A stretch of DNA of 64,000 bases from assembly GCA_027563935.2 (NCBI GenBank), contig CM050446.2:111146499-111210498 (forward strand), read 5' to 3'. Source of the DNA: Costus lasius. Lineage: Eukaryota; Streptophyta; Magnoliopsida; Zingiberales; Costaceae. Positions 36,712-48,587 of the stretch are shown here, piece by piece. Under the pieces are notes generated by a model. It did not search any database. It had not been told where the DNA came from and saw only the letters and a program-made list of their open reading frames with translations. Position numbers and translations under genes: made by a program. Position 1 is the first letter of the stretch; the number at the start of each line of letters is the position of its first letter.

Positions 36712-38248
36712 TGATGTGATCCGCAAGTGCACAGATACGTCGAAGTAATAAAAATATCGATCCACAGGGACCAATGGCTAAATACTGATTCTTACTAAAA
36801 ATCATTAGCTAGACTATTCTGAGAGAAATGATGTTTATCACTGCTGAACAAAAGCGACAAAAGGCAAACTGGGGTTTGTAATCAATTTATGGAAAGTTCA
36901 GGATTTCGAGTTCACCACTCTATGCTTCATAACTTATTAAAATTAAAGAAATCTTAGGAAGGATTTACTATGTTGAAGGGGATTTATCCGCATGTACAGA
37001 TTGCCCCTTCTCAGTAGTACAATCCGGTGTTTATCTGACTTAATCCCCTATTCTCGTGGTTATTAATTCAAGATAAACCCAATGGGTTCTTGATAAATCT
37101 TAAGATCCCTCAAGTCAATTCGAACTACTCTCGTGTTCAAATCGACTTGTCCAAATATTGTAGATCCGACGTCTCAATTCACTTCTCAGTACTTCTTGAG
37201 ACGTCTAAAACATGAGAATCATGGCAAGTAATTATCATGTGATTAATACAACAATAATTGAATCTAACAAGAATAAATAACTTCATAAGATGTATAAAAC
37301 TATTAAGTCATGAAAACAAGAGGGCTACGCCCTTAATCCTGAATAAAAATTTACGCTGACATGCTACACATGTTCACGTTTAAGAATTCCATGTTCGTGA
37401 TCACAATTGGCTAAAAAAATACAAAAAAGACAAAGGAAGACAAGGATTAATGTTTCCTGATGAAGATCGTCGCAAACAATCATTGAAATCGAAGCTTTTT
37501 CGGTGTAGAATCGTTAGTCGCCGCTTTATGCCCTAGATCTCGCCTCTCCCATGATTTCGCCTTGAAAATTCACCAAAAAGTCCCAAAACTCGGCTCAAAG
37601 CTTCCTTAAATAGTTTCCCATCCTTTAATTAGGGTTTCCCCAAAACTTGGCTCGAAAATGGATCGAATCGGACGAGAAACGAAGTCAAATCCGAAACTGG
37701 CGGAAGAAATTACAGCCGTAATTATTTTCACGGGCGGCCATAAAACTCTCTGTTGAATCCAGATTTCTCAACTGATAGAATTACGGCCGTGAAAAATTTC
37801 ATGGCCGGCCGTAAAACTCTCTGTTCAATTTCGTATTTTTGCTTGAATAACTTCACGGCTGTAAATTATTTCACGGGAAAGGCTATAATATCTTCTGTTC
37901 AATTTTGATGTGGCTGTGATGGAGATTACGGGTATGCCGTGATTTCCTTTGTTTGTTAGAAAGAATACGGCCTTAATTACTCGGGGGGGGCGTATATTTT
38001 TCGAAACAAACTCTGATTGGCATGAAATTTCACGGTTAACTTCGTCTTGACTTGTAGAATTCACTCATGTATTTGGAAACTTTAAAATCTATCAAATTGC
38101 TATTGTTTTCACCTGAAATATGATAAAAATAAGGAACGGTGAAGATTCCAAACAAATAAGGAGCTTTAAGCTAGAATATACGTAATAGAAAATAGAGAAA
38201 ATTCATGATAAAAGTATGCTGAAAATACTATATAAATGTGTGTCATCA
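36712..38248 (-). repeat. 3' LTR of element B
   Basis: A 1.54-kb LTR matching 47036-48582 along its whole length. It contains the ACGGCCGT-type palindrome array (about 37715-38010) and a TATA-like TATTTAAGG on the minus strand near 37605. Confidence 0.95.
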
Positions 38249-38265
38249 AATCTCCTTAGACTTAA
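38249..38265 (-). other. polypurine region of element B
   Basis: Directly inside the 3' LTR, the coding strand reads TAAGTCTAAGGAGATT. It is preceded by TTGAGGACAAGCAAAAG, the same 3' signature as in element C. The purine run is imperfect. Confidence 0.55.
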
Positions 38266-38632
38266 ACTTTTGCTTGTCCTCAAGCAATTAAATTAAAGAA
38301 TAGCTCAAAGTATGAAAAGATAACCTTCTATATGCAGAATAAATTTCTAGAACTCAATCATTCATAAAAAATTTTTCCAATTTATAATGCACGTCGATTT
38401 CATGTAAACACATTGTTTTCAAAATTTAATCTAGAGAATGCATGATTCCAATCAAATAACCTTTCGTAACCTGTACAAAAGATAGAATTTTTAGTCTCAA
38501 GGATTCACCCAAATTTCTGTTTAAGTCCATTATGCTCTTGTTTTCAGGAAAGGGATCTCCAAAACTTTTTCCACTCAAATCGCTCTTTTTTTTTTTTGGT
38601 ATGTGCCCACGTAGATACACACTTTTTATTTG

Positions 38633-38706
38633 GACTTCAACCTTTTACTTTGGTACCACCGCCAATTTTATACGGTGCCAAGCAAGGGAGTCATTTTCTC
38701 TCTCTC

Positions 38707-38750
<44 letters not shown>

Positions 38751-38820
38751 GTTGTTGACTTCAACCCATAACTTCGGTACCACTGCTAATTTTATGCAGT
38801 GTCAAGTAGAGGAGTCATAT
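38633..38820 (-). repeat. duplicated hairpin unit in element B, split by a TTA microsatellite
   Basis: Two copies (near 38635 and 38760) of ACTTCAACC…TTGGTACCAC…GCCAATTTTAT…CGGTGCCAAG…GGAGTCAT, separated by (TTA)n at 38707-38750. Each copy contains a 5-6 bp stem around an AATTTT loop. Homologous copies occur in element C at 35597-35745. No coding potential. Confidence 0.75.
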
Positions 38821-39441
38821 ATCTGGGTTTTGTTTTCCCTTTTCCCAACAGATAACATAATAGTTAAAACATCTATCAGACTTGTCAATCAACTTCAATT
38901 CAACTAATGCACTAGTATACTCATTTTATTTGAGAAAGATTATTTTACCCCTTGTATCTCATTCATCAAATAACATATTTAACAAAACCTCATGCACTAA
39001 TTCATGAAAAATTAAAATGACATGATATGTATTGAAGAAATAAACTTTACACAAGAAGATATCTCATTCACACTTACTGACATAAGCATATGAAGCATCC
39101 AAAAAGGTAAACATCGATTCATCGCCAAGAAGAAGCATCACATAAAATTTCAAACATCAATATGTCCAATGGAAATATCTCATTTAAGAAAAACCACTAT
39201 TTTGACTAAGCGACCAACATATATCTAGCATATTAGAGTTTACACAATCCAAAGTTACCATCTCAAGGCACCAACAAATAGTGCCTAATAACATCCAGAT
39301 TAGTTCAAGTACTCATCAACTAAGTATCAAAGTATCAAAGTACAACCAAATCGAATATTGTTTTAGCATACAAAATATAGATGATCATCAGTTGCAAAGA
39401 GTATAGCATATCAAATTAGGACTAGTGATACTCACAAAGTA

Positions 39442-40752
39442 CTACTCATCATTTGCATCTGAGTCAGTTTCTTCATCATCTTGTTCTCCCATGTGCTCAT
39501 CTGAGTCACTACTGGTGCCAAAGTGATCCTTCATAAAAGTCTTGATGCCTCGGATATCATCTTGATTTTCTCGAACAACACTGAATAATTCCTTCATAAG
39601 ACGCCCTTGGGAATACACCTCCGCCGATAATGCTTGGAATCCTGGATCTTGAGCAGTAGTCCAATTTCTTGGGGGAGGTGCACTACGAGAAGAAGTATCA
39701 GACGTGGGTGGAGGTGAGTCATCCTCCATCCAGCTAAATCTGACTCCTGTAAATGATGGCAGTGGTGGCACCGAATCAAGTGGAGTTGGGTTTTCTCTGG
39801 TGGCTACATCTGGGGAAATCCTCCAATTTAGCTGGTTACGAACTTTGATCCTTTCTTTGTTCGGCAAGGGTAAAGCAGGAGAATCCGGTCCAAGTATCAA
39901 AGAAAAACCGTGACTTTCATGGAGGATCATTCTCATAGCTAAACACGATTCTAAATCAATTCTGGGATTCCCTTTGGCAGTTTCGATCCCATATGGCTCC
40001 ACATTTAGAGCAATAGCTATTGGAGTGATATATCCGCCTATGACAATAGAACCCTTCTGTGCTCGAGCTACCTTGTCAAATTGTTTCACTAAATAGTACG
40101 CAATGTCAACTTGGAAACCATGCACCATGCACCACAAAAAATATAGCTCAGTCTGGCGAATCATACCATCACTCTCTCCTCTTCCAAAGATCGTATGTGC
40201 GAGAATCCTGTGAACATATCACAAACAGGGGTTTGAAAGACAAGAAGCTTGTGCCGTCTTAATAGAAAATTTTGAATCGAATGCAATCTGATACCAAAAT
40301 GCACTTTCCACATATTCTCTTGCTGGACGTGCTGTTCCACCGCTAGGTAATGACAATATGTTCCTTACATCTCTTAGTGAAAGACTCCTTTCCATATTTG
40401 CAAGCCGAAAAGTCAAGCGGCCTCTTGCTTCCTGCGTATGCGAATCATGGAGCTCAACTTCTAGGCTGCTAAGAAACTCCAAAACTATGGGAATAAATGT
40501 ATGTGGAATTAATTGAAAGAATCTCAGTGCGTTAATTTGCCCAAACCTCCACTCAACATCTTCATCTAAACCAAGAATTTCCATAGTCCTTTTGTCCATA
40601 TGCCTTGTGTTTATGATACGTCTGGAGTTCAGCACATTGTACCTAGCTTCCTGTTTACCATCTCGGAAGATAATACCATGAGGGTTAGGGGGAGGGGCTG
40701 AAGAAGCAGGCCTCTTCCCCTTATTCACAATTCTCTTGGTTTTAGGAGCCAT
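39442..40752 (-). pseudogene. Athila-type post-pol ORF (env position) of element B
   Basis: A reading frame of 437 codons with a single in-frame TGA at 40219-40221. It starts at ATG 40752 (MAPKTKRIVNKGK), followed by a conserved region with RLTFRLANMERSLSLRD and, after the stop, AHTIFGRGE and the long NVEPYGIETAKGNPRIDLE segment. The C-terminus is acidic (DDEETDSDANDE). It sits between pol and the 3' LTR, the place of envelope-like genes in Athila elements, and belongs to the poorly characterised Athila post-pol family. An in-frame extension to 40869 adds a hydrophobic stretch, but the equivalent ORF of C starts at the MAPKT methionine, so I prefer 40752. No convincing transmembrane segment is present in the main body. 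Confidence 0.8.
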
Positions 40753-41191
40753 TGCTTTGACAATTTTGACGTGATGAGGAGCAGCAAGTAGTGTATATAT
40801 GCAGATCTCAAAATGGAGCAAAAATAGAGCACAAACAAAGCTTAGTGCAAAGTTTTTAACTTTAACCACTACTTTTGATGCCTTTAGCTTAAACCCGTTT
40901 GCAGTAATCTACTAGGGAGAGATTTTATACCTTGTGAGAGGTTTCCAATAGCAAGGGATGCTGTCGGCGAAGCTCCGGTGACTAGAGACGAACGCTGGCG
41001 GAAATACCAGGAATTTTCGTTTCTTGGGAAAAATCAGAGCTCCAAATTGCCAAGTAACCTTCAAATGTAGTCGGATTTTGGTCAGGAATGATCGCCGGAG
41101 GCTTTTGGTGGCTGAGGGAAGCTTGGATGGATGAGGCGGCGCTATTGGACAGAAAACACGGGTGAAAACCCTAGAAATACAGTCGCACGGC

Positions 41192-41410
41192 TTATATAAA
41201 AGAATGGAATTACGGCTGTAAATTGTAGTCATAAATTTTTACAGCCGTGAAAATTTTCACAGGCGGCCGTAAAACATTCTGTTCTCGTGACCATTTTTTT
41301 TTACTCTAACACAAAAATACGGCTATAAACATTTTCACGGCAAGCAGTGAAACTTTTTGTTCTTTCAAGAATACGACTGTGAAACTTTTTACGGCCAAGC
41401 CGTATTTTCT
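41192..41410 (-). promoter_or_regulatory. palindrome array and TATA-like box before the post-pol ORF (element B)
   Basis: Units near 41215, 41244, 41320 and 41371 contain ACGGC(C/T)GT-type palindromes followed by GTAAAAC(A/T)…CTGTTC. This matches the units in the LTRs of B. On the minus strand they are followed by TTATATAAG (41199-41191), about 440 nt before the ATG at 40752. The arrangement mirrors the LTR (array, then TATA-like box), so an internal promoter for the post-pol ORF is possible. Confidence 0.5.
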
Positions 41411-41536
41411 GCAAAACCTCAAATTTTTCTATCTCGCCTAGAAATTACATCAAAAGGTTTCTACAAAAGCAAAAATTAAGAATTAGCTCTAGAAAATTAA
41501 TAAAATAAATAAAATCAAAAAGATTAAGCAGAAATG

Positions 41537-41554
41537 CTTGGGTTGCCTCCCAAG
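41537..41554 (-). other. conserved post-pol stem-loop (element B)
   Basis: The same CTTGGGTTGCCTCCCAAG 18-mer as at 48-65, 44 nt past the pol stop at 41599 on the coding strand. Confidence 0.75.
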
Positions 41555-41598
41555 AAGCGCTACGTTTAAAGTCGCTATCCCGACATAGTTCTGCATCA

Positions 41599-44500
41599 TC
41601 ATGTAGGTGGCAAAGGATCTGAGAGCTTCTGGTTGACACCTTCTTCAATAGGTTTTGACATGTAGTAATGCTTCAAGCGCTGGCCATTCACTGTAAACTT
41701 TCCCGTCTTTTCACTCCAAATCTCAATTGCACCATAAGGATAGACTTTAACAATTTTGAAAGGGCCTGACCACCTCGTTCTTAGTTTTCCAGGAAATAGC
41801 CTCAATCTAGAATAAAAAAGTAGAACGAGGTCACCTTCTTCAAAATCTTTAACAATGATATGTCGATCATGCCTTTTCTTAATTCTCTCCTTGTAGATTT
41901 TAGCGTTCTCATATGCATTTGTTCTAATCTCCTTAAGTTCATCAATTTGTAACCGTCTTTTCTCCCCAGCAGCTTTCAAATCATAATTTAAAGTCTTTAT
42001 TGCCCAATAAGCCTTGTGTTCCAACTCAACTGGAAGATGACATGATTTCCCGTATACAAGCTTGTAAGGTGACATACCGATTGGAGTTTTGAACGCAGTC
42101 CGGTAAGCCCACAATGTGTCATTAAGCTTCATAGACCAATCTGTCCTTGATTTTGAAACAGTTTTTTCAAGAATTTTCTTCAACTCTCTATTAGAAATTT
42201 CAACCTGGCCGCTTGTCTGCGGGTGATAAGGAGTAGAAATTTTATGCCTCACCCCATATTTCTTCATCAATGTAGAGAATTTTTGCTCTATAAAATGGGA
42301 TCCTCCATCACTTATAACTACTCGTGGAACTCCAAACCTCGGGAATATTATTCTTCTAAACAGTATGATAACCACTTTCAAATCATTGGTTGGAACTGCT
42401 ATGACTTCTACCCATTTTGATACATAGTCAACTGCTACAAGAATATACTTGTTCCCGCATGAAGATGGAAAAGGACCCATGTAGTCTATTCCCCACACAT
42501 CAAATATCTCAATTTCCAAAAGACTATTCAGTGGCATTTCAACACGTTTCGAAATATTCCCTGTTCTTTGACATTCTTCACAAGACAGAACAAAATTCCA
42601 TGCATCCTTAAAAAGTGTTGGCCAAAAGAGACCCGATTGAAGTACCTTAAAGGCTGTCTTGAATGAGCTAGCATGTCCTCCGTACACAGAGCTATGGCAG
42701 TGAAAAAGTACATCCCTAACTTCTTCTTCTGGCAAACATCTTCTGTATAATCCATCTGCGCATCTTTTAAATAGAAAAGGATCTTCCCAATAGTAATGTC
42801 TTGCTTCCCATAAAAACCTTTTTCTTCCCTGGTATGTCAAATCAATGGGTAGAACATCAGACACTAAGTAATTCACGATGTCGGCGTACCAAGGAGCATC
42901 TGTCTTCGCAATTGCAAAAAGTTGCTCATTAGGGAAGGCATCATCCATCATGATCAGCGACTTCTTTCACTCCATCTTCTACAACAAGGCGTGACAGATG
43001 GTCAGCAATATAATTTTCCGCGCCTTTCTTGTCCTTGATCTCTAAGTCAAATTCTTGTAACAATAAAACCCATCTGATCAACCTTGGTTTGGAATCCTTC
43101 TTATTCATAAGATATCTGATGGCAGCATGATCTGTGTAAACAACTACTTTAGAGTCGATAAGATATGATCTAAATTTATTGAATGCAAAAACAATAGCCA
43201 AAAACTCCTTCTCTGTGGTTGTGTAGTTGATCTGCGCATCATCCAACGTCCTACTTGCGTAATATATGGCGTGCAAGCTTTTCTCCTTGCGTTGTCCAAG
43301 GACAGCACCTATGGCATGGTCGCTAGCATCACACATAAGTTCAAATGGAAGTGACCAGTCCGGTGGCTGGATTATGGGTGCTGTGGTGAGAGCTTCCTTT
43401 AGTTTCTGAAAAGCAATCATACAATCTTCATTAAAAACAAAGGGAATATCTTTACCAAGTAATAACGTAAGGGGTCTAGCAATTTTTGAGAAATCCTTAA
43501 CAAAATGCCTATAAAAACCAGCATGACCAAGAAAACTTCTAATCCCTTTCACAGAAGATGGTGGGGGTAGTTTCTCAATTACTTCTACTTTTGCCTTATC
43601 CACCTCAATACCACGATTAGAAATTAAGTGTCCTAAAATAATACCTTCATTTACCATAAAATGACACTTTTCCCAATTTAAAACGAAATTAAATTCTTCA
43701 CAACGTTGTAGAACTCGTGATAAGTTAGACAAGCAAGTATCAAAATCAAAGCCATAAACGAAAACATCGTCCATGAATACATCCATAATGTCCTCAATCA
43801 AATCAGAGAAAATAGCTATCATGCAACGCTGAAAGGTGGCTGGTGCATTGTAGAGTCCGAAAGGCATGCAGCGATAAGCAAAGGTGTCATAGGGACATGT
43901 GAATGTCGTCTTCTCCTAGTCCTCGGGATGAATAGGAATCTGAAAGGAACCAGAATATCCGTCAAGAAAACAATAATAGGAGTTACAAGCCAGATGCTTT
44001 AACATTTGGTCAATGAAAGAGAGGGGGAAATGAGCTTTTCGAGTGACGACATTCAACTTTCGGTAGTCAATGCACATCCACCACCCTGTTACCGTTCTTG
44101 TCGGAATAAGCACGTTATTTTCATTCTTTACCACAGTATTCCCTCCCTTTTTTAGCACTACATGGACTGGGCTCACCCACCGGCTATCTGAGATTGGATA
44201 GATCACTCCGGCATCAAGAAGCTTCAAGATCTCCTTCTTTACTACCTCTTTCATGTTTAGGTTGAGCCTCCTTTGGTATTCGATTGATGACTTGCTTCCC
44301 TCTTCCAAGAATATCCTATGCATACAGATAGAGGGATTAATTCCTTTGATGTCATCAATTGTATATCCACTTACTTTCTTGTGTTGCCGAAGCTCATTTA
44401 ATAATCTATTAGTCTGAGAAGAATCGAGATTTGCATTAATGATTACCGGAAAAGTAGCATTCTCTCCAAGGAATTCATACCTGAGATTATTTGGGAGAGT

Positions 44501-46890
44501 TTTAAAATCGTACCTGTTTTCTTCTTCATGTTTACCTTTCTCCAAACTCAAATGTTCTTCCTTTACTTTCTTTGGCTTAAATGGTAATGCAGAATTTAGT
44601 AGTGTTGAATACAAACTTACTTCCTCCTCTTCATCACTACCTTCGCCCTCAACGAGGCGCACCTCTAAAGGGTCTTTGTTCATCTCAGAATTTGTGGTCA
44701 TTGGTAAGGTATCCTCCAGGACTTCTACACAGCAACATGATCCTGCAAAAGAAGGTTTCTTTAGGTTTTCATTCAATTCAAAATCTACAGACTCCTCCCT
44801 TATCTTAAAGGTGGGATTCCCATTCTTAACATCTATCATCGCTCCAGCTATCGCCAAAAAGGGCCGACCTAATATAATGGGAAGTCTTGAATCTTCCTCC
44901 ATCTCTAGGACCACAAAATCGGCAAGTACAAAGAATTTACCGACCTTGATGGGTACATCCTCTAAAATGCCTATTGGATATCGTACAGAGCGGTCAGCTA
45001 GCTGAAGTGAAACAGAGGTGGGCTTCAAATCTCCAATGTCCAGCTTTTTGCACACAGAGTGAGGCATCAAACTAACACTGACCCCTAAGTCACACAAAGC
45101 TCGGTCAATAGTCATGTCACCGATCAAACAAGGGATAGAGAAACTCCCTGGGTCTTTGAGCTTGGGTGGCAGCATGTTCTGAATTATAGCACTGCACTCC
45201 TCTATAAGTGCGACTGTTCTATACTCCTCCAACTTTCTCTTGTTGGACAGAATCTCTTTCAAAAACTTGACATATGAAGGCATCTGGGACAAAGCGTCTG
45301 TGAAGGGTATGTTAATGTAAAGCTTTTTGAGCACTTCCAAAAATTTTCCAAATTGCTTATCAATTTTAGCCTTTGACAATCTCTGAGGGAAAGGTACTGG
45401 TGGTTTGTAGGGAGGTGGTGGTACATACACTGGCTCCGGTTCCCTTTCTTGCACGTTTGTTTCTCCTTCTTTTCCCTCTTCCTCTGTAGATTCAACATTT
45501 TGCTCCTCTGAATCCTGTGTAACATCTGGTGCTCTGGGTTCCTCCAACTGTTTCCCACTACGTGTGGTAATGGCATTGTAGTGCTCACGTGAGTTCATCT
45601 CTGGCTTCCCCGGTAATCTGCCTGTAGGCCTGCTTGAAGAGCTAGCCTGCTGAGCTATCTGAGTTTCCAGCATCCTTTGATGAGTCTTCATAGATTCCAT
45701 CTCAGAGTTGAGATTTTTGATAGACTCATTGAGATTTTTCGTTCTGCTTTGTCTGCGCGGCAATAAAGTTCACCATCATAACCTCCAAGTTGGACTTCTG
45801 GGGTGCTGGAGGTTGATTGTAGTGTCTCGCTTGAAAATTAGAGGGTTGTCGATTGTTATTCTGGGATGCTTGGTTTTGGCCTCCCATTATAGTTGCCGAT
45901 CGCAATTACTTGTTCAGAATTGCAATCTCCTTGTGTTGAAATCCCTAACTGACAATCTTCTGCACCATGTCCTGCATTCCCACAAATCTCACATGAAATA
46001 GCATTAATAGTGACAGAGCAAACATTCAAAGAGTTGATTTTATGGGTTAACGAGTCTACCTTGGCAGCGAGCGAAGCAATAGCATCTAAATCATACTTAC
46101 CTGACGTCTTAGCAGATGGTCCTCTCTCACTTACCCATTGATAGTGGTTCAAAGCCATATCCTCGAACAGATTGATTGCTTCCTTCACGGTCTTTTTCAT
46201 GATTGCACCACCAGCAGCAGTGTCAACTGTCATACGAGTGTTATAGTTAAGAGCATTATAGAAGGTGTGAACTAGTACCCACTTCTCAAGGCCGTGATGC
46301 GGACACATCCTCTAAAGCTCCTTAAATCGTTCTCACGCCTCGTACAATGATTCTCCTTCCCTCTGAACAAAGTTCATGATCTGATTCCGTAGATGTGCAG
46401 TCTTACTTGGGGGAAAATATCTTACTAGAAAAGCATTTGAGAGTTCCTCCCAAGTTGTTATGGAACTTGGCGGGTTTGAATGCAGCCACACACGAGCCCT
46501 GCCCCTGAGAGAAAAAGGAAATAACCTAAATCTCAAGGCGTCACTGGAAACATCATTCATTTTTAAGGTATCACAATATTCAAGAAATATGGAAAGGTGC
46601 ATATTGGGGTCTTCGGAAGGTAGTCCTGCAAATTGGTTCTGCTGAACCATTGATAGCAGAGAAGGCTTGATTTCGAAGTTATTTGCCTCAATGTTGGGGC
46701 GAGCAATACTAGAGCGGACTTCTTGATAGTTTGGATTTGCATAGTCCTTAAGAGTTCTTGGTTGTGGGTTTGCGTCACCCATCTTGGATTCTTTGGTCTC
46801 CTTCACTAATTGTTTTCTGCGCAAGCGAAAAGTTCGATCTGGTTCCGGATCTTCTTCAAATAGCTTTCTAGAACACCTGGGCATAAACAA
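41599..46890 (-). pseudogene. gag-pol polyprotein of Athila-like element B
   Basis: Gag (46890-45856) has in-frame stops at 46333 and 46312 and a CX2CX4HX4C zinc knuckle (CEICGNAGHGAEDC). A frameshift near 45890 precedes the next frame, which holds the gag tail, protease (CDLGVSVSLM) and the start of RT, ending at a TAG at 43916. RT palm and RNase H follow in the same frame (43867-42941) with FMDD and [14 protein letters not shown] and [11 protein letters not shown] second frameshift near 42945 leads to integrase (42951-41599), which is intact for 450 codons. Integrase has an HHCC finger, [16 protein letters not shown] and [14 protein letters not shown] with the D, D and E residues present, and a long C-terminal tail. 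Confidence 0.92.
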
Positions 46891-47011
46891 TCAACAAAGG
46901 TTATAAAGAAAATAGAAAGTATTCACTAAATGCAGAAAAGAAAAGAATTATAAATAAAACAAAAGTCTAGTCTATCAATTCTTTAGATTGAATCGATATT
47001 AGCGAAATTGG
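46891..47011 (-). other. leader between primer site and gag (element B)
   Basis: AT-rich leader of about 120 bp, similar in length to that of element A. Confidence 0.5.
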
Positions 47012-47029
47012 TCCCCGGCAACGGCACCA
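47012..47029 (-). other. primer-binding site, tRNA-Asp type (element B)
   Basis: The plus strand reads TCCCCGGCAACGGCACCA, one mismatch to the tRNA-Asp 3' end, six bases from the LTR. Confidence 0.9.
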
Positions 47030-47035
47030 AAAACT

Positions 47036-48582
47036 TGATGTGATCCGCATGTGCACGGATACATCGAAGTAATAAAAATTTCGATCCACAGGGACCAATG
47101 GCTAAGTACTGATTCTTATTAAAAATCGTTAGCTAGACTATTCTGAGAGAAAATGATGTTTATCACTGCTGAACAAAAGCGACAAAAGGCAAACTGGGGT
47201 TTGTAATCAATTTATGGAAAGTTCAGGATTTCGGGTTCACCACTCTATGCTTCATAACTTATTAAAATTAAAGAAATCTTAGGAAGGATTTACTATGTTG
47301 AAGGGGATTTATCCGTATGTACAGATTGCCCCTTCTCAGTAGTACAATCCGGTGTTTATCTGACTTAATCCTCTACTCTCGTGGTTATTAACTCAAGATA
47401 AACCCAATGAATTCTTGATAAATCTTAAGATCCCTCAAGTCAATTAGATCTACTCTCGTGTTCAAATCGACTTGTCCAAATATTGTAGATCCGACGTCTC
47501 AATTCACTTCTCAGTACTTCTTGAGACGTCTAAAACATGAGAATCATAGCCAGTAATTATCATATGATTAATGCAACAATAATTGAATCTAACAAGAATA
47601 AATAACTTCATAAGATGTATAAAACTATTAAGTCATGAAAACAAGAGGGCTACGCCCTTAATCCTGAATAAAAATTTACGCTAACATGCTACACATGTTC
47701 ACGTTTAAGAATTCCATGTTCGTGATTACAATTGGCTAAAAAAATACAAAAAAGGCAAAGGAAAATAAGGATTAATGTTTCCTGTTGAAGATCATCACAA
47801 ACAATCCTTGAAATCGAAGCTTTTTCGGTGTAGAATCGTTAGTCGCCACTTTATGCCCTAGATCTCGCCTCTCCCATGATTTCGCCTTGAAAATTCACCA
47901 AAAAGTCCCAAAACTCAGCCCAAAGCTTCCTTAAATAGTTCCCCATCATTTAATTAGGGTTTCCACAAAACCTGGCTCGAAAACGGATCTAATTGAATGA
48001 GAAACGAAGTCAAATCCGAAACTGGCGGAAGAAATTACGGCCGTAATTATTTTCACGGGCAGCCGTAAAACTCTCTGTTGAATCCAGATTTCTCACCCGA
48101 TAGAATTATGGCCGTGAAAAATTTCATGGCCGGCCGTAAAACTCTTTGTTCAATTTCGTATTTTTGCTTGAATAACTTCACGGCCGAAAATTATTTCACG
48201 GGAAAGGCCGTAATATCTTCTGTTCAATTTTGATTTGGCCGTGATGGAGATTACGGCTATGCCATGATTTCCTATGTTTGTTAGAAAGAATACGGCCGTA
48301 ATATATTTTACGGGGGGGCCGTATTTTCTGAAACAAACTCTGATTGGCATGAAATTTCACGGTCAACTTCGTCTTGACTTGTAGATTTCACCCATGTATT
48401 TGGAAACTGCAAAATCTATCGAATTGCTATTGTTTTCACCTAAAATATGATAAAAAATAAAGAACAGTGAAGATTCCGAACAAATAAGGAGATTTAAGCT
48501 AGAATATACGTAAATATGATAGAAAAGAGAGAAAATTCATGATAAAAGTATGCTGAAAAAACTATATAAATGCGTGTCATCA
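47036..48582 (-). repeat. 5' LTR of element B
   Basis: A 1.55-kb LTR. A palindrome array of about five units spans 48034-48318, including a perfect 14-bp ATTACGGCCGTAAT at 48034-48047, with units recurring every 54-72 bp. A TATA-like TATTTAAGG lies near 47930 on the minus strand. Confidence 0.95.
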
Positions 48583-48587
48583 GCGAT

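Larger units (their letters stand above)
36712..48582 (-). mobile_element. Athila-like element B, complete, inside element C
   Basis: 11.87 kb with LTRs at 36712-38248 and 47036-48582, ends TGATGTGATCC…GTGTCATCA, and a perfect 5-bp target duplication GCGAT (36707-36711 and 48583-48587). On the minus strand the order is LTR, tRNA-Asp primer site, gag, protease, RT, RNase H, integrase, stem-loop, palindrome array, post-pol ORF, duplicated hairpin, polypurine region and LTR. It is structurally complete but inactive because of stops and frameshifts. It is the youngest layer of the nest by position. Confidence 0.95.

Noticed and set aside
36479..36805. Single 108-codon minus-strand gene
   Set aside because: Its first part lies in the LTR of element B and the rest is the tail of the post-pol ORF of C. 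The frame was created by the insertion.
40753..40869. Signal-peptide-like start for the post-pol ORF of B
   Set aside because: The hydrophobic extension precedes the MAPKT methionine, where the homologous ORF of C begins, so it is probably untranslated leader.
47012..47029. tRNA-Asp gene
   Set aside because: Only the 3' 18 bases match; there is no cloverleaf. It is the primer-binding site beside an LTR.
36712..48582. Element B as an active element
   Set aside because: Stops at 46333, 46312 and 43916, frameshifts near 45890 and 42945, and a TGA in the post-pol ORF exclude autonomous activity.
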